From: Spinacia oleracea
Lineage: Eukaryota; Streptophyta; Magnoliopsida; Caryophyllales; Amaranthaceae
Assembly: GCF_020520425.1 (NCBI RefSeq)
Contig: NC_079487.1
Location: forward strand, 129,416,385 to 129,480,384
Direction of reading: 5' to 3'
DNA length: 64,000 nt
The notes under the pieces: model-generated
Told to the model about the DNA's origin: nothing
Databases searched by the model: none
The model's input: the letters and a program-made list of their open reading frames with translations, nothing else
Part shown: in pieces, positions 1 through 10,754 of the stretch
How positions within the stretch are numbered: position 1 is the first letter of the stretch
How the letters are laid out: every line of letters starts with the position of its first letter
Program-made: the position numbers and the translations under genes

Positions 1-64
1 CTCATTTTGAGGGCATAGGTTAATCTCTTATTATGAGTGAATAGGGTAAATTTTATTGGTCATT

Positions 65-1807
65 GAGAAATACCACAATTATATCAAATAAGTTCTCTCT
101 CTAGAAAACTATCTGACTTCTCTCTAAAAAAAGGAGCGCAAAACCTAAACCCTAAGTTTATTCCTTGGCGGCGGCCCTAGATCCGCCTCTCAACTTGGGT
201 CGCCGGCGAGCTTCCGTCATCAAGGCTTCATCGGGGCTTCGACGTAGTTCGTTGAAGAATTTTCCTACGTTTCCGTCCAGAGTTTAGGGGAAGCGGTGGA
301 AGCTCGTCTCCGAGGAGCGTCGTTTTAATAGCTAGTGTTCTTCAGATCCGACCGTCAACGACTCGCCAATTCGTAAACGGAGGTTAATCAGACCAGATCA
401 ACAACTTGGGGCGCCATTTTCGATTTCACCCCAAACGCAGCTGCCATAATAACGCCGGTAAAGGTAAAGTTTTGGTTAGGGTGTCTAATTTTGGATTGGA
501 AATGCTAAATTTGGTTGTGATCTGTTTATTGGGGGTTTTTGGTTTTTTCAATTCTCAAATCTTTTCTAATCGCCGCCGTCTCGTAGTGTCGGATAACCCC
601 GATCTTGAATGTAAAGGTAAAGATTAATAGAGGGGTCCTAATCGTCGTCGTCTCGTAGTGTCGGATTATTCCGATCTTGAAGGTAAAGGTAAAGATTAGT
701 AGAAGGTCTCTGTTTTGGGATTGAATTGACCATTTTCGATTTTGATAGTTATCATACCTCTATGTTTTGGCTTTCTGGTGGTTTTAGATTGTAGTAGTCG
801 TCTTGGTCTAGTAGTCCAAGTTTAGGTAGTAGTTTTTTCACGGTATGTTTATTCTGTTGTTGTTGTGGTTGTTTAGCTTAGTAATCTGCTTAGGGGTTGG
901 TTGTTTTCCTGGTGTTTTTGTTGGTTCATATGCTTCCTTGGCGTGGGTGCGAGTGGGCTTCTTGTTTGAATGTCCATTGTGGGTGTATCAGTTTACAAAG
1001 GTTTTAGGTGAAGTAATTTTGGGTTCAAACCCTAGGAATAGGATGGTCAAGGGAAGAGATGCCCGACCCTTCCCCAATGTCTGGTGTCTTAGTTTTTGGG
1101 AAGTTGTTGTCCTGGGTGTTGTAAAAGATGACAACGGTAACCTTGTTAGTGGCTTTGATGGGGTTTGTGGGGGTCTATTTTATGTAGGTCTTCCATTTCT
1201 AGGTGTGGGACTATGTTGGGGGGAAGTTTGGTTTTCACGGGATTTGGGTGTTTGTTCCGATTTGGTTAATCGGAGGTCATTGGGACTGACCGTTAAGCCT
1301 CAGTTTAGGTATGCGATGAATTTCATTCTTATTGCATTCAAAAGTTCATATATGAGCGTTGCTCCCCATTTTGGGGGGATTCATAGTATGCTACTCGAAT
1401 TGTGTCTCTTCCCCTTTAAAGGGAGGTTTCAAGGTTTGTTGTCTTGTGATGTTACTTTCCTTCTGTGTCTTGCATTATGTTTCGAGTGCCACATGTTATT
1501 AGAGGAACATCTCAGTTGTTTTCACCCAAGCTTCACCCTTTGTGGAAAAGGAAAAGGAAAATGGGGAAGCATGTGTATTGTAGGTTTTGGCACGCATAGT
1601 TCGAAGTGGTGCTACCTGCAACAAGAGTCCAACTGCCAAGGGCCAACTCGGAGAGCGATTACTTTAAGTTATCCTTTCAAGTTTTTGATGTTAGAGCAAC
1701 TAGTGCTCATGTTGTTAATATAGTTCTTGTACAAGTCTATAAAAGCCTTGTAGTATGGTAGACTATTTCTTTTATGTATGATTAAGCCTATGTCAAAAAA
1801 AAAAAAC
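65..1807 (+). mobile_element. Non-autonomous LINE-mobilised retroelement with poly(A) tail and target duplication
   Basis: The element ends in a run of A (about 1795-1806) and is flanked by a direct repeat of about 20 bp, GGGTAAATTTTAT plus GGTCAT, at 44-64 and 1808-1827 with one mismatch. That is the signature of LINE-type target-primed insertion. The 5' part is GC-rich and resembles a plant L1 leader. It is followed by a 72-bp tandem duplication (567-638 and 639-710). I see no endonuclease or reverse transcriptase, so it must have been mobilised in trans. An open frame at 845-1723 (292 codons) resembles no family I recognise and may be chance. A retrocopy of an unknown transcript is the alternative reading. 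Confidence 0.7.
567..710 (+). repeat. 72-bp tandem duplication inside the retroelement
   Basis: Two adjacent copies begin TAATCG(C/T)CG and share CTCGTAGTGTCGGAT and GGTAAAGATTA, with a handful of substitutions between them. They lie in the leader of the element at 65-1807. Confidence 0.75.
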
Positions 1808-1827
1808 GGGTAAATTTTATAGGTCAT

Positions 1828-2922
1828 GTCTTGCCTACATCGTGCATTCTTGCATATCTTATATGCCTTGAAGTTGGATAAATGTTAAAACAAAAGTAGA
1901 AAAGTTGATTGAATATAATAAAATATGGATAAAGTAAGAGAAATGTGTAAAAAGGTTGGTATGTGTAAGGAAAAAAAATGAATAAAGTAAGAGAAAGTGA
2001 GTGAAATTTTTTAAATATTGTGAGGATTAAGAAAGGTAAATTTTCATGTCGAAAAAGTAATAAATCAAAATGTAAAAAACATTATTAAATAGACTAAAAC
2101 GGAAAATGTAAAGAACATTTTGAAACGGAGACCAGGACATGACTCAAGCCCACATGTCAATTTTCATGTACGTACTTATCTAATAGGCTAATAATATATG
2201 AAATTTACTTGATTACAATCTTTTCCTTTCTACTTCGTATTAGCCAAGTTGCATAAACACGTTGTTATAATACGGAGTATCTTGTCCCTAGTCGAGTTAT
2301 AGGTGGTTTGCGGGTTTGAGTTGGATGACCCGTGAATCGAGATCATGGTGACTTGATTCATTAGACTGGGTCGGCAACATGGCACATAGTGTTAGAACAA
2401 ACATCGAACTAGGTTTGTCATAAATTTAGGGTATGGTTGGTCTTCGCTTGTTTAGGTGGGTTTGCTTGGCCGTAGAAGTGGTTTCTGAAACTAATTAAGG
2501 CTATATTTTTCACCCACTTTTTTCATTATTCTGACTCACACAAGACTCTCCCTATTTTTTATACATTATCATCAGACTCGTTTCATACTTAATTACCAAA
2601 ACTCCTAAAATAATATTTTATGTATATATCTATTTTTTTGGTACATTTCTAATTAAATAAAAAGATAATTAAGTGTGATGATGTGGCATTATTTGGTTTA
2701 GTTGGAGAAAAAAGTGGAGTCTTAAGTAGTTTTGGATTTTCAAAACCACTTTCAAACTTGTTGTAATCTTTTACCACATTTTCCCAATGGATAAATTCAC
2801 CCTAAGTTGTGTTTAAATAGGGATCACGTGGGTCGAGTTGTGCTAAGGTAGGTTGGGCTTTCCATATTTGGCATTTTCAACATATACAATACTTTTAATT
2901 AGTTACGTTAGCATGAAAGCTT
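1828..2922. other. Intergenic, no gene seen
   Basis: AT-rich spacer with no supported frame. A TACGGAGTA word lies at 2271. The stretch 2290-2460 has degenerate GGGTCG-like text typical of old hAT-type MITEs, too decayed to bound. Confidence 0.5.
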
Positions 2923-3159
2923 AGGCCTCATTTGGTATCATGACCAGTTTTTAGTATTATTTTATTTATTGTAAAACACATATGATTAAGATTGAATCAT
3001 GAAGTAAAATAAATAATCGTACCTAAAGTAATGGTGTTGATTATGAAAACTGACAACAAAAAACTGAAAACTGCCTTTTATGCTTTTCATATTTTGTTTT
3101 ATACTTAAAAAAAGATAAACAGAAATCTATAAACAAAAAAACGATACCGAATGAGGCCT
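2923..3159. mobile_element. MITE with AGGCCTCATTTGGTATC inverted ends
   Basis: The left end AGGCCTCATTTGGTATC matches the reverse complement of the right end GATACCGAATGAGGCCT with one mismatch. Length is 237 bp and there is no coding capacity. No clean target duplication could be fixed, so the superfamily (hAT or PIF/Harbinger) is open. A decayed relative may lie at 16.63-17.04 kb. Confidence 0.7.
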
Positions 3160-4366
3160 AAAGAATTGAGGGAAATTTGTTAGCGGGTGGTCTAGGTGAT
3201 TGGGTTGTTTGTGTCATATGGGGGTAAACTGAGTAGGTTAGTGCGTTTAGTTAGTTTTGTTGTGTTGGTCGTGAAGGGTTGTATCGCGTTAGATATGCTG
3301 GATCGAAGTGGGCTAACTTGAAAAAATTGGATTCGCAACACTTATGCCTATCCTCGAATATTGCCAGGTCTCATATCATTTGAATCCAGGTTCTAACATA
3401 TTTGACCCACCAGTCATGTGGGTTGAGGTGGATTGAGTGCCACCGGCCCAATAACCCCATCTCTGGTTGTTGGGTTAGTTCTGGTAAAAGACGTATGTTA
3501 ACTAGTAAACTGCGAATTATCAAACAACATACATCACCCTCGCCAACTTCCTACCTCGATGACATAACGTTGGACATGAACTGATAGTTAAGTTGAATGT
3601 CAGACGAGACGATTTAATAGGAGACTAGGCACCAGGCCTAACTTTGGGGCGGTCTAACCGGGACAACATCGGACAACAAAATTTTGGGGCCCAAATTTTT
3701 TTTGCTAGTTGAACCTCAAGAATGTTATATGTCATATATTTTCAGTTGCTTAGTTAAAATAATAAATTCACTTGTCCTATTTGATAGGGTGCTGTATTTG
3801 GGATATGGCACCCAAGTTTGATTCCTTCCCATGTTACCTTTTCCTTTTGTTTTATTTGGTAATGATAAAAAGAACACAAATTCTCATTTACAAGTGGTGT
3901 ACAATAAATATTGCACACCGGAGTAAAAGTTGACTCAAAATGCTTGAAAATTACCTTTATATATGTAAAAGTTATCTTGGTACACCTTATGCGCGCAAGA
4001 CCTTTTGTAAAAAGAATCACCCATTTTTATATCTATCAAACCTTTCGATTCATCTTTATTGTAGTGGCAGCTGGTCGGGATGCTCTGCAAATCTCAAACT
4101 TCCCGAACCTAGACCATTCCGTATTTGATTATGATGACATGAAATCGAAAATGGTTCAGCCGAAAGCCGAAGATAGACAGCAACAACGCAGATTGGAAGA
4201 AAATGCTAGGGATGCATGAAAGATTTAATGCACTTGAAGAAAACATATCATATGCGAGAATAAACTCTTAGATGTAGAGAAGGAAAAATTAATTGAGATA
4301 CCAATTTATATACCAATACATTCATAGGAATTTTTTCTTATATGCATCGCGTGCATATAAGATTTA
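3160..4366. other. Intergenic, no gene seen
   Basis: Spacer with short open frames only. The longest (3911-4219 +) ends in a charged stretch at 4075-4219 that might be a decayed gene fragment. No family is recognised and no splice structure supports it. Confidence 0.4.
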
Positions 4367-4671
4367 TACTATATATTAAAAGGCGTTGATAAGCAAGTCT
4401 ATGTGCCACGTGACACTCACACTAATCTCACTTCAGTATTCCATGTCATACACAATTATTTAAAAATGATAAATATGTGTGGTACAAGTCTTGAACCCAT
4501 AACCTCTACTTTGTAAACCAAACAATTATCCATTGATCCAAATCAAATTATATGTCATCCTTTCGTAACAAAATATAATAAATGACAATTTAATAATAAC
4601 GGAGTGTTGAATTTATTTTAAATTTTTATCTGTGTATTAACCTGGAGCATCGCCCGGGTCCAAATACTAGT
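4367..4671 (+). mobile_element. Small non-autonomous Helitron
   Basis: The 3' end has a short GC-rich hairpin (CCTGG, loop, CCCGG with one G:T pair, near 4641-4657), then about ten bases, then CTAGT at 4667-4671, followed by T. This is the Helitron CTRRT terminus with insertion between A and T. The 5' end is placed after A4366; it starts TACTATATATTAAAAGG rather than canonical TC, so the left bound is less certain. Confidence 0.6.
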
Positions 4672-4740
4672 TAATTTTATTAAAACCAACCCACATATAA
4701 TATTATATCATAACATTAATTTGGCTCTATATTTTTTTTA

Positions 4741-5893
4741 GGGAAATTCTCTATGATAGCATTATACTTTTGCAAATTCTCATTGGTAACAAAATATTTG
4801 TCACTTTCTCTAAAACAACATTAATAATCTAAGTTCTCTCTTTTATAACATTATTTCAGTAATTTTGACATAATTAACCAATCTATTACTAACTATGGTT
4901 AAGTATCAATAAAATTACTAAACCTTTGTTTACTATAGTAAATCTCCCACCCAACTTCACCGATCATTCATTAGCATCGTTTGTTTCTTAATGAATTGCT
5001 TGATTATGTGGATCGATTTATGTGATAGAAATTCAGTTTTATGTTTGTTTCTAGATCAAATTGATTATGTAGATCAATTTGCTAATAGAAATTGAGAGAT
5101 ATGTTTCTTTATCAATTATCAATCTCGTTGATCATGTAGATCGATTTTGGTTATAAAAAAAGAGGTTTCTCTTCTGTACGTTGATGGACCATTCCCAAAA
5201 ACGCTCCTTTAAATCTCGTGGTAACTGGTCCATCCGTTTACTAGAAACTAGAAAGAATTCAGATCCATAAAAGATACACTGTTGTTGTTGCTGCTGCTGT
5301 TGTTGTTGTTGTATTTAGTTGGTTTATCTTCTTATTCAATGCGCACTTGTTTTATCTTCTTGTTTTTCAAAGTTGTGTGTGTGCTATATATGCTTCTCTT
5401 AAACTTGTTTCTGCTCCTGTAAAAAATGATAACATACTTCTCTCAGGCCGAGAAGGGAAAGAGAAGAAGTGCTTATTGATATGGAAGGGAACCAAGAAGA
5501 TCAATTGCACTTCCCTAATAATCAAGTGAAAGCTGCGTTTTTTGTGCAAGTTTTGCTAGAATTTACGCCTTGAGTGTCTATAGGTATTAATCAATACCAT
5601 CATTGATATTTTTCATTAGAACTGTGCAAAAATATGAAGAAAGAGATGGAAGGGAGTGAGAGGAAAAACACGAACATAAACGGGGAGATGAGGGGATGTT
5701 GGTGTTATAACCTAGAACTTTTGGAGGGTTATGAGTTAACATTAACTCTAATAAGATTAATTAGGTCAAAATTATTGAACTAATGTTATATTAGAGAGAA
5801 CTTAAATTATTAATGTTATTTTAGAGAAAGTGGCAAATATTTTGTTACCAATGAGAATTTGCAAAAGTATAATGCTACCGTAGAGAATTTCCC
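4741..5893. mobile_element. MULE-type element with long inverted ends and 9-bp duplication
   Basis: Ends GGGAAATTCTCTATGATAGC and its near reverse complement form inverted repeats of more than 100 bp. A perfect 9-bp direct repeat TTTTTTTTA flanks it at 4732-4740 and 5894-5902, the size used by Mutator-like transposases. The low-complexity target weakens this slightly. The 1153-bp element has no transposase. Its interior holds a (TTG/CTG)n microsatellite near 5281-5311 and short frames that look non-coding. Confidence 0.8.
5281..5311 (+). repeat. (TTG/CTG)n microsatellite
   Basis: Trinucleotide run of GTTGTTG, CTGCTG, then GTTGTTG inside the MULE-type element. Confidence 0.9.
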
Positions 5894-6053
5894 TTTTTTT
5901 TATAAACAAAACAATATCAATTAGTAATAATTAGATATTTTACCTTAAATAATTGTCCTCAAATTTTATGGGGCCTAATATTTAAACTTGGCATAGGGCC
6001 TTCAAATTGCCGGAGACATCCCTAAGACTAGCGAGCAGAAGATCTCCAGTATA

Positions 6054-7120
6054 ACTAGATTTTAGCCCGTGCGATGCACGGATTCTATTAAATTGTTATA
6101 TTTAAATAAAAATTCTATGTATATACCACTTTTATATATTAGATTAGATTAGTTTTTGATTTTGCATTGAATTTCATTTTAGATTTTTTTTTATTATGAA
6201 AGTGTTTGTTTTTGGACGAAATTGTATATGCGTAATATTAATAGATAATTAATAAAAAATATCTACGTGAAAGTTAATCATTTATTTACGTGGCACTTGA
6301 CTTTTTTATTCAAAATTAATTTTGAAATCTTATTTTTCATTGGCCGAAACCATTAGATTTTTCTATGTGACGCTCTAATATTGGGTTAATGTTTGATTTT
6401 AAATTGAATTGAAATTATTTTATTTTAGATTATTGTTTCATTTTGGATGAATTTTATTTTAGATTTATTTTTTTAATTATTAGAGTGTTTGATTTTAGAC
6501 GGAGTTGTATATATTAGTAATTAATTCATGAAAATATCTACGTGGCACCTAATTAATTATCTACGTGGAAATCAATTATTTTTTAATTATTAGAGTGTTT
6601 GATTTTCGATGGAGTTGTATATATTAGTAATTAATTAATTAAAATATCTATTTGGCACCTAATTAATTGTTTAAGTGTCACTTGATTTTTTAAATTCAAA
6701 AATAAATTAGAAATATTATTTTTCATTGGCCGAAACCATTAGTAATCCTAGGTGGCGCTCTAATATTTTAGAAAATATTCCTCCATTGGCCGAAGCCATT
6801 AGATTTTTCTACGTGACGCTCTAATATTGGATTAATATTTGATTTTAAATTGAATTTTATTTATTTTATTTTAGATTATTGTTTGATTTTGGATGAATTT
6901 TATTTTAGATTTATTTTTTTAATTATTAGAGTGTTTGATTTTAGATGGAGTTGTATAATATTAGTAATTAATTAATTAATTAAAATATCTATGTGACACC
7001 TAATTAATTATCTACGTGGCAATCGATTATTTTTTAATTATTAAAGTGTTTGATTTTCGAAGGAGTTGTATATATTAATAAATTAATTAATTAAAATATA
7101 TGCCTCCTTTATATATGTAT
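6054..7120 (-). mobile_element. Helitron (minus), first of a head-to-tail pair
   Basis: On the minus strand the 3' end reads CCGTGC-ATC-GCACGG hairpin, a short A/T-rich spacer and CTAGT, mapping to 6054-6077 on the plus strand. The flanking minus-strand base is T. The 5' end (TACATATATAAAGGAGGC on minus) abuts the next Helitron at 7120/7121. The interior is built from degenerate repeats of roughly 250-300 bp containing CATTGGCCGAAACCATTAG and TATCTACGTGGCA. No Rep/helicase is seen. Confidence 0.65.
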
Positions 7121-7877
7121 ACTAGATTTTACCCCGTGCGATGCACGGATTCTATTAAATTGTTATGTTTAAATAAAAATCCTATGTATATACCACTTTT
7201 ATATATTAGATTATATTAGTTTTTTATTTTGCATTGAATTTTATTTTAGATTTTTATTTTATTATGAGAGTGTTTGTTTTGGATGAAATTGTATATGCTT
7301 AATATTAATAATTAATTAATAAAAAATATCTACGTGACACTTAATCATTTTTTTACGTGGCACTCGACTTTTTTAATTCAAAATTAATTTTGAAATCTTA
7401 TTTTTCATTGGCCGAAACCATTATATTTTTCTACGTGGCGCTCTAATATTGGATTAATGTTTGATTTTAAATTGGATTTTATTTATTTTATTTTAGATTA
7501 TTGTTTGATTTTGGATGAATTTTATTATATATTTATTTTTTAATTATTAGACTGTTTGATTTTAGATGGAGTTGTATATATTAATAATTAATTAATTAAA
7601 ATATCTACGTGGCATCTAATTAATTATCCACGTGGCAATCGATTATTTTTTAATTATTATAGTGTTTGATTTTCGATGGAGTTGTATATATTAATAATTA
7701 ATTAATTAATTAAAATATCTATATGGCACCTAATTAATTATCTACGTGGCACTTGATTTTTTTAATTCAAAAAGAAATTAGAAATCTTATTTGTCATTGG
7801 CCGAAACCATTAGTAATCCTAGGTAGCGCTCTAATTTTTCAGCAAATATGCCTCCTTAGATGGAGTTGTATATATTA

Positions 7878-8135
7878 CTCCCTATGTTCCATAATGTACC
7901 TCATGTTTACTATTCATATGGTAAAAGTTTAAAAACTTTTACTGTAATTAATAGTATGATTAAGAATATAAATGTTAACTTGTGGGATATCAATGGATTC
8001 GTTTCAATATAAATTTTCTAAATATTAATTTTGTATAATTTTTACTAATACGAAATTAAAATTATTAATGGTCAAAGTAGTGCATTGAAGACAACGCATA
8101 ATGAAAAAGTGAAAAACATTATGGAACGGAGGGAG
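7878..8135. mobile_element. Stowaway-type MITE inside the Helitron
   Basis: Ends CTCCCTATGTTCCATAATG and CATTATGGAACGGAGGGAG are inverted repeats flanked by TA on both sides, as in Tc1/mariner-derived Stowaway MITEs. Length is 258 bp, non-coding. Confidence 0.85.
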
Positions 8136-9132
8136 TAGTAAATAATTAATTAAAATATCTACGTGACACCAATTAATTATCTACATGGCAATCGATTTTT
8201 TTAATTCAAAAATAAAGAAGAAATCTTATTTTTCATTGGCCGAAACCATTAGTAATCCTACGTGGCGCTATAATAATTTAGTAAATATGCCTATTGGATT
8301 AATGTTTGATTTTAAATTGAATTTTATTTATTTTATTTTAGATTAGTGGTTGATTTTGGATGAATTTTATTTTAGATTTATTTTTTAATTATTATAGTGT
8401 TTGATTTTAGATGGAGTTGTATATATTAGTAATTAATTAATTAAAATATCTACGTGGCATCTAATTAATTATCTACGTGGCAATCGATTTTTTTAATTCA
8501 AAAATAAATTAGAAATCTTATTTTTCATTGGCCGAAACCATTAGTAATCCTATGTGGCGGGTTAATTTAATTATTATTTTTATTTTATTATTGCAGTCCG
8601 GTTTTCTTGTTGGCTTGTTTGAAGCCCAGTATTATTTTATTATAAGGTTTGTATTTAGAAATAATCAAATTCAAATAATCCAGGATATAGATTCTTTTTT
8701 ATATACTCTGTAATCAACAACAATAAGTACTCCGGATAAATTTTTTCAATGCATGGTCAAGCTAGCATTTTTTTTTGACAAAGATCAAACTACCAATTTA
8801 TTTGTTCGAGAAATTTTTTATCGTCCTTTAATTTGTATAAATTTTTTTCCTACTTACGTTTGCAAAGATAAATATAAAGTTTATCACACCTAGCAAAAAT
8901 TTGATTCACAAGATTTGGTAAAAAATAATAGAATATTTTGTTACATTGAGTTGAGTTCTCGTGATTTAAAAGACTACTCCGTACTCATATAAGTTAAGCC
9001 TAGATGTTAAACAACACTAAAATTTGTTTAATAACTAAAATATTTACACATACTATATACTATACTACATAGTAAACGAAGAGTATGATAATTTCTTACG
9101 AATCTAAAGTCTGCTTATATGGAGAATCATGT

Positions 9133-9545
9133 ACATAATTAATTAATAAGGAATGGACAAAATACTGAAAGTTTAAACATGATAAAAAAAGCATAATTGG
9201 TTAAAATAGGCTACACATTCTTCTAGTTAGTCATCACTCCTAATCGACAAACATAATATCCTACACAATGAACAATTATCATTAACTATGGACACATAAA
9301 CGTTATATGACTCATTGTGTACATAATTAATTAATAAGGAATGAAAATAAATACTTAGTTTAAAATTTAAACCTGTTAAAAAAAAAAAAGCATAATTGGT
9401 TACAACATGCCACACATTCTTCTAGAATCCTAGCAAATATCACCTCCCGCTTTAAGTCTATAGCCACGACTCCTAATCAACGAACATAATACCCTACACA
9501 ATGAACAATTAATTATTAACTATATGGACAAATGAGCGTTATATT
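9133..9545. repeat. Diverged tandem duplication of about 190-220 bp
   Basis: Copies start near 9133 and 9321 with ACATAATTAATTAATAAGG and share GCATAATTGGTTA, CACATTCTTCTAG and CCTACACAATGAACAATTA. The second copy has extra inserted bases. No coding potential. Confidence 0.7.
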
Positions 9546-10336
9546 AACTCTAACTTAGTTTGAACAAAACAAATTCATTCAACAAAACATGAAATATAAA
9601 GAAAAAATAAACACAAAGTTGGGGAGGTATGCTTGACATGTGACAATTAATAATTAATATTCATTGGTTTATATATAGATTATTAAAAAAAAAAACGATT
9701 ATTGAAATTTTGGTAATTTTTTATCTTTAATTTTTTTTGCAAATTCTATCTTTTGTTTATTTGCAAATTCTTATCTTTTTGTTAGTTGGACTCATCTGTC
9801 TAATAACAGAATAAATTATCTCTAAGTAATTTTTTTATTTTAATGTTATTTAATATTTATTTTAAATCACACTTAAGAGTTTTTGATTTTGTTGGTTGTG
9901 AGACGGGAATTGCTAATTTTTGATAAAATTTTCGACTTGATTTGATGCCATCTGTTAATTTGGTGGAATTGTTGATGATATTGCATGTGATTGAGGTCTG
10001 ATTTTTGTAATATAGTAGGGAAGTTTGTAGTTGATCAGGTTTTGTTATTTAATTAATGCTGGTAAAATTAGTTGGGTTTCCCTGTTATTTGACGATTGTA
10101 TGTTGTAGAGGTTCATTCGTTGTTTACGTGGCACTTTAAAAACTCTTAAAAATTCCTATTTTGTTTGTATTTAAATATATCCACGTGGCACCTACTTAAT
10201 TATCTACGTGGTACTCAGTTTTTTTAATTTAAAAATAAATTAGATATCTTATTTTTCATTGGCCGAAACCATTAGTAATCCTACGTGGCGCTCTAATATT
10301 TCAGCAAAAATGCCTCATTTATATATATATATTAGA

Positions 10337-10754
10337 TTAGATTAGATTAGATTAGATTTGTTTCGCAAGCCCAAGATTAACCTTTTTTTTATTTATTTAT
10401 TTAAAGGCCCAAGCTTAACTAGAGTTGGGATAACGAAGCGGAATATGCGAACCAAATGCCAACCACAATTAGAATTCCTTTAATCATAGTTAACGTAAAA
10501 GCAACAAACCCAACGTGAAAGCACAAAAATATCCCTAAAAAGTCAAATTAAATCCTACAGCAAATTCACTATCCACGTGTACGGCTGGATCTAGTCTCTC
10601 AACCGCTTTACCATTCTCGTCGGATTTCCCCTCTTTAATATTCCTTCCCCTGTGTTAGGTTAAGGTTTTCTCACACCTCATCTTCTCCTAATCTTCCAAA
10701 TTTCTCTCTCCTTCAATCCTCTCTTTCTCTCTCATCCGAATTCAATCTTTTGCA
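10337..10754 (+). promoter_or_regulatory. Upstream region and leader of the LAMMER kinase gene
   Basis: The region starts with a (TTAGA)n tract at the Helitron edge and ends in a CT-rich leader (about 10670-10754). No convincing TATA box was found. The Helitron end lies only about 420 bp from the start codon, so part of the promoter may be transposon-derived. Confidence 0.4.

Larger units (their letters stand above)
7121..10336 (-). mobile_element. Helitron (minus), second of the pair, with inserted DNA
   Basis: The minus-strand 3' terminus (hairpin plus CTAGT) is at 7121-7145. A 5' terminus reading TCTAATATATATATAAATG on minus ends at 10336, next to (TTAGA)n. Both arms carry the same ACGTGG / TTGGCCGAAACC repeats as the neighbour. 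About 8540-10100 lacks these repeats and is probably inserted DNA, so the span may be composite. A Stowaway at 7878-8135 sits inside. Confidence 0.5.

Noticed and set aside
845-1723. 292-codon frame as a host gene
   Set aside because: It lies inside a retroelement bounded by target duplications and poly(A); the protein resembles nothing I recognise.
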